The notes below the pieces were generated by a model. The model searched no databases and was not told the origin of the DNA. It saw only the letters and a program-made list of their open reading frames with translations. Shown one piece after another: positions 1 to 6,408 of a stretch of 11,281 bases of DNA. The stretch is from assembly GCA_023421245.1 (NCBI GenBank), contig JAEZTV010000037.1:1-11281 (forward strand), given 5' to 3'. The position numbers were made by a program, and so were the translations under genes. The stretch's first letter is position 1, and each line of letters begins with the position of its first letter. This DNA comes from Bacillota bacterium (GTDB lineage Bacteria > Bacillota > Clostridia > Oscillospirales > Ruminococcaceae).

Positions 1-1
1 C

Positions 2-112
2 GATAAACAGCTCCAAATTCACAATAGGCGTTCTAACAACTTGCCCATGAGGCCTCTTAACTGGCTTTCACCTCGACAATCTCTTTCTATCTTCTCTGTC
101 CAAGATGTTTGA
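2..112 (+). pseudogene. Possible 3' remnant of an integrase-type (IS30-like) transposase, cut by the left edge
   Basis: An open frame of 36 codons enters from the left edge and stops at TGA (110-112). It contains a stretch read as NNLPMRPLNWLSPRQSL. This resembles the short conserved C-terminal block of DDE integrase-type transposases such as IS30, where an Asn-Arg/Pro-rich loop precedes a Leu-Asn-Trp/Tyr-x-Thr/Ser-Pro motif. Just past the stop lies TTTGACAATCC, which could belong to an IS terminal repeat. Only 111 bases are visible, so whether the gene is intact to the left is unknown. The opposite strand also has a short open frame running off the left edge, so strand and identity are uncertain. 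The family assignment is recalled pattern similarity, not an alignment. Confidence 0.3.
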
Positions 113-121
113 CAATCCTAC

Positions 122-200
122 AAAAAACCCCGCCGACAGGCCCGTTTCTGCTTTTTATTTTTACGAAAACTTTACGGCGGCGAAAAGGCGGCGCGGCGGG
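122..200 (-). terminator. Probable rho-independent terminator of the mal/glg operon
   Basis: Read on the minus strand, CCCGCCG (200-194) can pair with CGGCGGG (135-129), and the 3' arm runs directly into a tract of six T (127-122). An alternative 5' arm is CCGCCG at 180-175. The loop is long (about 40-60 nt, itself GC-rich), which is untypical, but a GC-rich arm immediately followed by T6 about 140 nt past the glgP stop fits termination of the leftward operon. Confidence 0.5.
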
Positions 201-211
201 ATGATTTATCA

Positions 212-254
212 CAGCACCTTCCCTCGCTTGATACTCGAGCAAGAGGAGGTGCTG
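212..254. terminator. Long imperfect hairpin downstream of glgP, possible + strand terminator
   Basis: Two 19-nt arms (212-230 and 236-254) flank the 5-nt loop ATACT. The outer eight pairs, CAGCACCT with AGGTGCTG, are perfect; further in there are two mismatches and two G-T pairs. On the + strand the stem is followed by CTTTTATAAAA, so it could end rightward transcription arriving from the left edge. On the minus strand no T tract follows, so for the glgP transcript it would act only as a 3'-end structure. Confidence 0.45.
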
Positions 255-270
255 CTTTTATAAAAATTGT

Positions 271-2643
271 TTATCCCATCGAGGCGGGCGTGATATCCCA
301 GATGTCCTTTGCATAGTCGGCAATGGTTCGGTCGGAACTAAACGGGCCCGCACTGCATAGGTTAAGCCAGCACATCCTTGCAAAGGCAAGGATATCCTTG
401 TATTTGCGGTTTGCCGCAAGCCGTGTATCAACGTAGCTTGTAAAGTCCTCCAGCAGATAGTAATGGTCGGGCTTATGCCAGCTGGCACCCTTTAACAGCG
501 CATCGTGCAGCTCTGCAAAACCGGCACCGCCATCGTCAAAGGTACCGTCAATCAGGGTGTCCACCACACGGCGGATGCGCGCATTTTCGGTGTACAGCTT
601 CATGGGGTCATAGCTGCCGGCAAGCTGTGCAAGCTCCTCCACCCGTCTGCCAAAGATGAAGTTGTTCTCCTCACCCGCTTCGCGTACAATCTCGACATTC
701 GCACCGTCGTAGGTGCCTATTGTCACCGTGCCGTTGAGCATAAACTTCATGTTTCCGGTGCCCGAAGCCTCGGTGCCGGCGGTAGATATCTGCTCGGAGA
801 TATCGGCGGCACAAACCAACTTTTCGGCGTATGATACATTATAGTTTTGTACAAACACTACCTTCAGCCGTCCGTCAAGCCGCTCGTCGTTATTAATCAC
901 ACGGGCAATCTCGTTAATAAACTTGATGATAGCCTTCGCGCGTCGATAGCCCGGGGCAGCCTTTGCGCCGAAGATAAATGCCGTGGGGTGAAAATCGGTG
1001 ATGCGTCCCTCCAAAATACCGTAGTAAATGTCGAGGATGGCAAAGGCGTTGAGCAACTGACGCTTGTATTCGTGCAGGCGCTTAATTTGAATGTCAAAGA
1101 TGGCATCCTGGTCAAGGCATACCCCTTCATGCTGCCTGATGTAAGCGGCAAGGCGTCTTTTGTTCTCGTGCTTAATACGCATAAAGCGCGTGAGCACACT
1201 CGCATCATCCGCAAACCGTGAAAGCTCCTTTAAGCGGTCCAGATCAGTAATCCAGCCCTTGCTGCCCAACAGCTCGGTAATCAGTGCCGCAAGCTCCGGA
1301 TTACACAGCGCAAGCCAGCGCCGCTGTGTAATGCCGTTGGTTTTGTTTTGAAAACGGTCGGGGAACAGGCTGTACCAATCCGCCATCTCACGCTGGGTCA
1401 GAAGTCTTGTATGAATCTCGGCCACGCCATTGGTGTGCGCGGATGCATATACCGCAAGGCGTGCCATATGCACGGTATTACCATCCACAATTGACATCGA
1501 GCGAATCTGCTGCTTACTCATTGCACGCTGCGCAAAATCCTTCCTCAACCGAAGGTTGATAAGGCGAATGATGGCATAGATGCGCGGCAAAAGCGAGCGC
1601 AGCAGCGCCGAACTCCATTTCTCCAGTGCTTCGGCCATAATAGTGTGGTTGGTGTAGTGAAAGGTCTGCTGCGCAACGGTAAACGCATCGTCAAATGACA
1701 AACCCTCATTATCGATTAGACAGCGCATCAGCTCTGGAATTGCGAGAATTGGATGGGTATCATTGAGCTGTATGGCATGGAAGCGCGCAAAGCTCCCCCA
1801 ATCATTACCATGCAGGCGGCGGTGCGATTTCATCAGGTCGGCAATCGACGCGCTGCAGAAGAAATACTGTTGCTTTAAGCGCAGGCGCTTACCTGCGATA
1901 GAATCATCGTTGGGATAGAGCACACGCGAGATATCCTCCGCGCGGTTTTTTTCACGTACCGCCTCGTCGTAGTGCTGCGCGTTAAACAGCGAAAAATCAA
2001 AGCTCTTAAGCGGCTCTGCCTGCCAAAGCCGTAAGGTTCCGATATTGTCGGTGCCGTAGCCGATAATCGGCATATCATAGGCAACCGCGCGTACGGTTTG
2101 GTCTGCGTAGGATACCGTTACCGCATCCTCCTCACGACGAATCGACCATGGGTCGCCATGGCATGCCCAGTCGTCCGCCTCCTCATACTGCAGGCCATCG
2201 ACAAACCGTTGTTTGAATAACCCGTACCGGTAGCGGATGCCATATCCCCAAAGCGGCAGGTTATGCGTAGCGGCACTATCCAAAAAACAGGCAGCCAGTC
2301 TGCCAAGCCCGCCATTGCCAAGGGCGGCATCCTCAATCTCTTCCAACGCGGCAAGGCTGGTGCCATGCTGTGCAAGCAGACGGTCAGCCTCTTCGGCAAG
2401 GCCCAGACAGAGCAGATTGTTATAAACGGCGCGTCCCACCAAAAACTCTGCGGAAAAATAGCTTGCGCGTTTTACGCCTTCGTGCATCTGTTTGCTTTTT
2501 ACCCATCTGCCGCCGATTTCGGCCATTACCGCTTTGGCAAGTGCACCATGTATCCGTTCAATCGACGGTTTCGCGCCGCCGGCCGATTCCGCCTTCAAGT
2601 ATGCCTCAAAGTTTTGTGCAAGGGTATTGTTTTGCGTGCTCAC
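271..2643 (-). CDS. glgP: Glycogen/maltodextrin phosphorylase (alpha-glucan phosphorylase, GT35)
   Basis: This cytoplasmic enzyme uses phosphate to remove terminal alpha-1,4-linked glucose from glycogen or maltodextrin as glucose-1-phosphate, with pyridoxal phosphate (PLP) as cofactor. The 790-residue product has normal family length. Visible family blocks are EDAALGNGGLGRLAACFLDS (104-123), the LNDTHP..AIPELMR block (293-307), YTNHT..AEALEKW (330-343), NKTNGIT (433-439), QIKRLHEYKRQ (519-529) and the PLP-site block EASGTGNMKF (625-634), with the PLP-binding lysine at 633. The start chosen is GTG at 2643. Its first G is the last base of the malQ TAG stop, and GGAAGGTGG lies 8 nt upstream, which implies translational coupling to malQ. 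The frame stays open a further 85 codons upstream inside malQ, but those residues match no family sequence. It is the last gene of the operon and consumes glucans lengthened by MalQ. Glycogen and maltodextrin specificity cannot be told apart from sequence alone. Confidence 0.97.
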   Translation of the reverse strand: MSTQNNTLAQNFEAYLKAESAGGAKPSIERIHGALAKAVMAEIGGRWVKSKQMHEGVKRASYFSAEFLVGRAVYNNLLCLGLAEEADRLLAQHGTSLAALEEIEDAALGNGGLGRLAACFLDSAATHNLPLWGYGIRYRYGLFKQRFVDGLQYEEADDWACHGDPWSIRREEDAVTVSYADQTVRAVAYDMPIIGYGTDNIGTLRLWQAEPLKSFDFSLFNAQHYDEAVREKNRAEDISRVLYPNDDSIAGKRLRLKQQYFFCSASIADLMKSHRRLHGNDWGSFARFHAIQLNDTHPILAIPELMRCLIDNEGLSFDDAFTVAQQTFHYTNHTIMAEALEKWSSALLRSLLPRIYAIIRLINLRLRKDFAQRAMSKQQIRSMSIVDGNTVHMARLAVYASAHTNGVAEIHTRLLTQREMADWYSLFPDRFQNKTNGITQRRWLALCNPELAALITELLGSKGWITDLDRLKELSRFADDASVLTRFMRIKHENKRRLAAYIRQHEGVCLDQDAIFDIQIKRLHEYKRQLLNAFAILDIYYGILEGRITDFHPTAFIFGAKAAPGYRRAKAIIKFINEIARVINNDERLDGRLKVVFVQNYNVSYAEKLVCAADISEQISTAGTEASGTGNMKFMLNGTVTIGTYDGANVEIVREAGEENNFIFGRRVEELAQLAGSYDPMKLYTENARIRRVVDTLIDGTFDDGGAGFAELHDALLKGASWHKPDHYYLLEDFTSYVDTRLAANRKYKDILAFARMCWLNLCSAGPFSSDRTIADYAKDIWDITPASMG

Positions 2644-4139
2644 TATGGGCACCACCTTCCGTAGAGTTTTGTCAAGGAAAGCATACTGCTTGCAAGCTCG
2701 GGCGTAAGGCTTTGCGGCAGGGTACGCCACTGCCAGTTGCCGCCCACCGTAGAAGGAGTATTCATACGCGCCGCGCTGCCAAGCTCTAAAAAGTCCTGCA
2801 TCGGCGCGATGGCGGTATCGCCGACGCTTGACCATGCCGCACGAATCATGCTCATACCACGGGGCTCGTTGCGACGAATATTCAGGTACCGCTTGCAAAA
2901 GCGCACATCCGCGCGGGGTGCTGTTTTAAACCAGCCGCACACGGTATCGTTATCGTGCGTGCCGGTATACACCACACAGTTTTGTTCATAGTTATGCGGC
3001 AGATAATCGCTCTCTTCGCGGGAATCAAACGCAAACTGCAACACCTTCATGCCGGGGTATCCGGTTTTCTTTTGCAGGGTGCGTACCGAATCGGTAAGAA
3101 AGCCCAGATCTTCGGCGATGATATTCTTCTTGCCCAGCGTTTTGCGCAGGACCTTAAAGAAGTCAAGTCCCGGGCCTTGCTGCCATACACCGTGTTCGGC
3201 GGTGGTATCGGCGCTGGGGATTGCATAGTAGCTGTCAAAGCCTCTGAAGTGGTCAATGCGCACCACATCATACATGGTAGTTGCAGCCGAAAGCCGCTGC
3301 ATCCACCATGCATATCCGTCCTTTTTCATCTCATCCCATCGATAGATGGGGTTCCCCCACAGCTGTCCCGTTGCACTAAAGGCATCGGGCGGGCAGCCTG
3401 AAACGATGGTGGGAACCAGATCGTCATCCAATACGTACAACGACGGGTTTGCCCATACATCTGCACTGTCATATGCGACATAGATGGGGATATCGCCAAT
3501 AATCGATACCTTCAGCTTATTCGCATACTGTTTTAGCGTTTTCCATTGTGAGGAAAACAGATACTGCACAAACTGCCAGAATTCGATTTCACTGTGCAAC
3601 AGATCTGAGAACTGTTTGACCGCCTGGGGTGTGCGCGCACGGATGCTATCTTCCCATTGTGTCCATGGCAGACCGCCAAAGTGAAACTTCAGCGCCATAT
3701 ACAGCGCGTAATCACAAAGCCACGAGGTGTTTTGTTCCGCAAAGGCCCGAACCATCTCTTTATGTGCGCTGTCCTGCCGTGCAAACGCGGTATGCAGCAC
3801 AGAAAAACGCTTTTCGTATAACTTGCCGTAATCAACACGGGAAGGGTCGCTGCCCCAATCAAGCGACGCGTAATCCTCTTTCTCAAGCAGGCCCTGCTGA
3901 TGCAGCAGATCAAGATCAATGAAATAGGGGTTGCCCGCAAAGGTGGAAAACGACTGATAGGGGGAATCGCCGTAGCCGGTCGGCCCAATGGGCAGTATCT
4001 GCCAAAAGCGTTGTCCGGCTGCGGACAGAAAATCCACAAAACGATATGCCTCTTTCCCAAACGTGCCGATGCCATAGGGCGACGGCAGGCTGGAGATGTG
4101 CATTAAAATACCGCTGGAACGAATAGTAAGCCCTCCCAT
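2643..4139 (-). CDS. malQ: 4-alpha-glucanotransferase (amylomaltase, GH77)
   Basis: This cytoplasmic enzyme transfers maltosyl and longer units between malto-oligosaccharides, releasing glucose and making longer chains for the phosphorylase. With 498 residues it is the compact bacterial amylomaltase rather than the ~690-residue enterobacterial form. Early blocks are RSSGILMHISSLPSPYGIGT (7-26) and LPIGPTGYGDSPYQS (49-63). The catalytic nucleophile is Asp296 in RIDHFRG, the acid/base is Glu343 in IIAEDLG, and the third carboxylate is Asp396 in GTHDND. The start is uncertain. ATG at 4139 fits homolog length but has no upstream ribosome site. A TTG at 4181 has AAGGG 7 nt upstream and would add 14 residues. 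An ATT codon at 4124 sits 6 nt after GGAGGG and would begin exactly at the conserved RSSGIL. The stop overlaps the glgP start by one base; malG ends 45 nt upstream of the ATG. Confidence 0.95.
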   Translation of the reverse strand: MGGLTIRSSGILMHISSLPSPYGIGTFGKEAYRFVDFLSAAGQRFWQILPIGPTGYGDSPYQSFSTFAGNPYFIDLDLLHQQGLLEKEDYASLDWGSDPSRVDYGKLYEKRFSVLHTAFARQDSAHKEMVRAFAEQNTSWLCDYALYMALKFHFGGLPWTQWEDSIRARTPQAVKQFSDLLHSEIEFWQFVQYLFSSQWKTLKQYANKLKVSIIGDIPIYVAYDSADVWANPSLYVLDDDLVPTIVSGCPPDAFSATGQLWGNPIYRWDEMKKDGYAWWMQRLSAATTMYDVVRIDHFRGFDSYYAIPSADTTAEHGVWQQGPGLDFFKVLRKTLGKKNIIAEDLGFLTDSVRTLQKKTGYPGMKVLQFAFDSREESDYLPHNYEQNCVVYTGTHDNDTVCGWFKTAPRADVRFCKRYLNIRRNEPRGMSMIRAAWSSVGDTAIAPMQDFLELGSAARMNTPSTVGGNWQWRTLPQSLTPELASSMLSLTKLYGRWCP

Positions 4140-4184
4140 GCAATATGTTGCTGTGTCGCGTACTAAAAAGGTATGCCGCAAGAC

Positions 4185-5024
4185 TTATCCCTTAACAGCA
4201 CCTGCTGTAACGCCTTTAATAATATATTTCTGACAGCTGAGGTAGAAGACGATGATTGGAATAATGGTAAGTACGAGCATGGCCATCATCGCGCCCATAT
4301 CCTTAGAGCCGTAACCGCCGCGCAGGTACTGCACCGCAATCGGCAGTGTTTTATACTTGTTACCGATGACGAGCAGCGGCAGCAGATAGTCGTTCCAAAT
4401 CCACATCACGTTGAGGATTGCAACGGTGATCGCGGTGGGCTTGAGCATTGGGAACACCACATAAAAAAAGGTTTGCGGCGGGGTGCAACTATCCATCAGC
4501 GCCGCTTCTTCCACCTCAATGGGTATTGATTTAACAAAGCCAGAGAACATAAATACCGCAAGGCCTGCGCCGAAACCGAGGTAGATGGCGATGATGCCAA
4601 GGGGGTTGCCAAGCTTGAGCATGTCGGCAATCTTAGACATTGTAAACATCACCATTTGAAAGGGTACAATCATGGAAAACACAAACAGATAATACAAAAT
4701 ACTGCTTATTTTGCCCTTAACCCTAATAATACACCAGGCCGTCATCGCCGTAAAGAGCACAATCACACAAACTGAGGAAATGGTAATAAACAGCGAGTAC
4801 ACAAACGCACTGGGGAAACCTGTTTTCAATATGCCGTTTACGTAGTTTGTAAGCCCTGCGAAGGTCTCACCGATGGGCAGGGCAAATGGTTGGTCGGAGA
4901 TATAAAACCGTCCTTTAAATGAGTTGATTAAGATGATAAGGATGGGTGCTAAAAAAGAGACTGCCAAGAGGGATAGCATCACGGTCAGTGCCATAGAGAA
5001 TGCGGAACTGTTACGTTTTGTCAT
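4185..5024 (-). CDS. Carbohydrate ABC transporter permease, MalG-like (CUT1)
   Basis: This inner-membrane subunit of a binding-protein-dependent sugar importer pairs with the permease encoded just upstream. Six hydrophobic segments are visible, at roughly residues 12-36, 73-99, 107-127, 143-162, 197-217 and 246-266. The cytoplasmic EAA loop that contacts the ATPase lies at about 173-196. It begins EEAALMDSCTPPQ and ends FPMLKP, with Ser where the usual motif has Gly. The start chosen is the ATG at 5024, giving 279 residues. An in-frame ATG at 5036 lies only 1 nt after the purine-rich GGAAAGG, too close for initiation, while the ATG at 5024 is about 13 nt from it. No ATPase gene is in the window, as is common for CUT1 sugar systems of Bacillota that share an MsmK-type ATPase. 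The MalG-type role is firm; substrate is inferred from malQ and glgP. Confidence 0.95.
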   Translation of the reverse strand: MTKRNSSAFSMALTVMLSLLAVSFLAPILIILINSFKGRFYISDQPFALPIGETFAGLTNYVNGILKTGFPSAFVYSLFITISSVCVIVLFTAMTAWCIIRVKGKISSILYYLFVFSMIVPFQMVMFTMSKIADMLKLGNPLGIIAIYLGFGAGLAVFMFSGFVKSIPIEVEEAALMDSCTPPQTFFYVVFPMLKPTAITVAILNVMWIWNDYLLPLLVIGNKYKTLPIAVQYLRGGYGSKDMGAMMAMLVLTIIPIIVFYLSCQKYIIKGVTAGAVKG

Positions 5025-5031
5025 ATCCGAT

Positions 5032-5049
5032 ACCATGCCTTTCCGGTTT
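5032..5049 (-). repeat. 18-bp leader repeat, copy 2 (upstream of malG-like gene)
   Basis: Read on the minus strand this is AAACCGGAAAGGCATGGT. It differs at one base from the sequence at 5962-5979. Both copies carry the purine-rich ribosome site and an ATG, followed by 8 bases and a second in-frame ATG. Confidence 0.75.
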
Positions 5050-5108
5050 CAACCCGTCGGATTGATACCTGTTATCTCGGGAGGTTGTGCAACGTAACGC
5101 TGTACAAG

Positions 5109-5954
5109 TCAAACCTCTACCTCCCGCCGCCTGGTCAATAGAAGCTGTCCCAGCGCAATAATGCCTACCATAACAAAGAACACGACTGCCTTAGCCTGCC
5201 CCACACCCTCAAAGCCGGTGCGGCCATAAAAGGTGTTGTAGATATTAAGCGCCAGCATCTCGGTCTGCCTCGAGGGTGCGCCCATCGTCAGCGCAAGGTT
5301 TTGGTCAAACAGCTTAAAGGAGTTTGTCAGTGTTAAAAAGCTGCAGATGGTAACTGCGGGCATGACAAACGGCAGCTTAATGCGCCATAAAATCTGCGCG
5401 GGAGTTGCACCGTCTACCGCGGCGGCATCAAGCATATCGCCGGGTATATTTTGGATGGCAGCGATGTAGATAATCATCATATAGCCGATCATCTGCCAGT
5501 TCATCAGAATCACAAGCCCCCAAAATCCATAGCTTGCCTTGGAGGTGATGGTTGCTTCAAATTGATATAGCACCCCGTTGATAATAAGCTGCCAGATATA
5601 ACCGAGAACAATACCTCCGATAAGGTTGGGCATAAAAAACACGGTGCGAAACAGGTTTGTACCGCGTATTCCGCGTGTTAATAGCAGAGCAAGTATGAAC
5701 GCGAACACATTGATGCTTATGACCGAAACCACCGTAAAACGTAAGGTGAACCACAGCGCGCCGATAAACTCGCCGCCCGAGGTAAATGCCGTTATATAGT
5801 TTTGCAGTCCAACCCATTTAGCGTTTGTGACGGTGGTAAACTCGGTAAACGACAGATAAACACCCATAATAAAGGGAAAGACAAACGCGACCGCAAAGGC
5901 AATGACGGTTGGTAGGGTAAATAAGGCATAATACCGTTTAATCGCTTTTTGCAT
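5109..5954 (-). CDS. Carbohydrate ABC transporter permease, MalF-like (CUT1)
   Basis: This integral membrane subunit of the sugar importer is the first permease of the pair. From the chosen ATG the product is 281 residues. Hydrophobic segments lie at roughly residues 12-36, 66-93, 104-124, 144-166, 197-215 and 254-273. The EAA loop, LDAAAVDGATPAQ followed by LPFVMP, spans about 175-200 and keeps the conserved Asp-Gly-Ala core. The N-terminus has the usual short basic stretch before the first helix (KRYYALFTLP). The start at ATG 5954 is preferred over ATG 5966 because AGAAAGG ends only 1 nt before the latter. The leader is almost identical to that of the downstream permease gene over 18 bases. 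The gene ends 84 nt before the malG-like start and follows a 442-bp spacer after the binding-protein gene, which may hold a secondary promoter. Substrate, a malto-oligosaccharide, is inferred from context. Confidence 0.95.
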   Translation of the reverse strand: MQKAIKRYYALFTLPTVIAFAVAFVFPFIMGVYLSFTEFTTVTNAKWVGLQNYITAFTSGGEFIGALWFTLRFTVVSVISINVFAFILALLLTRGIRGTNLFRTVFFMPNLIGGIVLGYIWQLIINGVLYQFEATITSKASYGFWGLVILMNWQMIGYMMIIYIAAIQNIPGDMLDAAAVDGATPAQILWRIKLPFVMPAVTICSFLTLTNSFKLFDQNLALTMGAPSRQTEMLALNIYNTFYGRTGFEGVGQAKAVVFFVMVGIIALGQLLLTRRREVEV

Positions 5955-5961
5955 AGTAATG

Positions 5962-5979
5962 ACCATGCCTTTCTGGTTT
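5962..5979 (-). repeat. 18-bp leader repeat, copy 1 (upstream of malF-like gene)
   Basis: Read on the minus strand this is AAACCAGAAAGGCATGGT, 17 of 18 bases identical to the copy before the malG-like gene. It includes the ribosome binding site and the first of two closely spaced in-frame ATG codons, and so bears on start choice. Confidence 0.75.
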
Positions 5980-6166
5980 ATCGTTTCGGGACACGCTTAA
6001 ACGGCCCGAACAAAACCGAACTGAACAATATTGTTTGACTATATTTTCGGATATCAACTATATTCTATGTACTTAAATCAAAACACAGTTATACTTGACA
6101 AATTTCAAAATTAAAATATTTTGAATTGCTTGGATCTCCAAGCAGCGCCATCAATGCGGGAGGGGT

Positions 6167-6180
6167 TGTTAACGTTTATA
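6167..6180 (+). promoter_or_regulatory. Cre-like / LacI-family operator in the malF leader
   Basis: TGTTAACGTTTATA matches 9 of the 10 constrained positions of the CcpA cre consensus TGWNANCGNTNWCA, and it has the AACGTT core common to LacI/MalR-family operators. It lies about 210 nt upstream of the malF-like start, so it could control a secondary promoter for the permease and enzyme genes. The consensus is known; binding is inferred. Confidence 0.45.
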
Positions 6181-6326
6181 GTTAGTCACCACGTCACTGG
6201 ATGAGCGGCATGTTTTGCCTGCCGCCCCGAAAATAAAGGTTTGTTTTCGGGATGATTGATTATATAATATATTGGATATCCTCTCGTTTTACGCTTGCCT
6301 CGGGAAGTGGAGAAAGCCCTTTTAAT

Positions 6327-6363
6327 CATTATGCCCTGCGCCCAAAGGACGCAGGGCATAATG
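6327..6363 (-). promoter_or_regulatory. 14-bp perfect stem-loop downstream of the binding-protein gene
   Basis: CATTATGCCCTGCG (6327-6340) pairs perfectly with CGCAGGGCATAATG (6350-6363) around a 9-nt loop. It begins 45 nt after the binding-protein stop codon. No T tract follows on either strand, so it is not a standard terminator. In sugar ABC operons such a structure after the binding-protein gene often protects the upstream mRNA or partly stops transcription, giving more binding protein than permease. That role is inferred here. Confidence 0.6.
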
Positions 6364-6408
6364 CGTAGCAAAAATTAAACTATTGAAATGAAGGAGGTTA
6401 GATTACAG

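Larger units (their letters stand above)
113..270. other. Intergenic region between left-edge remnant and glgP
   Basis: No gene is supported here. The region contains the operon terminator (T6 tail at 122-127 read on the minus strand) and a separate long imperfect hairpin at 212-254. It is GC-rich around 171-200, with repeated GGCGGC units that can pair with CCGCCG at 130-135. Confidence 0.6.
5967..6408. other. 442-bp spacer between binding-protein gene and malF-like gene
   Basis: No gene is supported here; the only longer open frame has no recognisable content. The stretch is AT-rich and structured. It holds a 14-bp perfect stem-loop (6327-6363), an inverted repeat CCCGAAAA/TTTTCGGG (6227-6252), a small GCGGCA/TGCCGC repeat just before that, a cre-like box (6167-6180), GCTTGGATCTCCAAGC (6128-6143), and an AT-rich inverted repeat TTCAAAAT/ATTTTGAA (6104-6125). 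A TTGACA (6095-6100) followed after 16 nt by TATTTT occurs on the + strand, but no rightward gene follows. No convincing minus-strand promoter was found, although the length and the operator-like box make one plausible. Confidence 0.6.

Noticed and set aside
2263..2664. 133-residue + strand frame opposite glgP, and other similar overlapping frames
   Set aside because: Shadow frames of strongly conserved minus-strand genes, without ribosome sites or family motifs.
2644..2898. In-frame 85-codon upstream extension of glgP inside malQ
   Set aside because: It is an out-of-frame reading of the malQ 3' end, matches no phosphorylase sequence, and GTG 2643 has a proper ribosome site at family length.
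6095..6122. TTGACA-16-TATTTT promoter-like pair on the + strand
   Set aside because: No rightward gene or RNA follows before the antisense coding region; AT-rich chance match is likely, though an antisense RNA cannot be excluded.
6327..6363. 14-bp stem-loop as a rho-independent terminator
   Set aside because: No T tract follows on either strand and downstream genes belong to the same pathway; kept as a regulatory or processing structure.
6186..6371. 61-residue minus-strand frame in the binding-protein/malF spacer
   Set aside because: It crosses the 14-bp stem-loop, has no ribosome site and no recognisable protein features.
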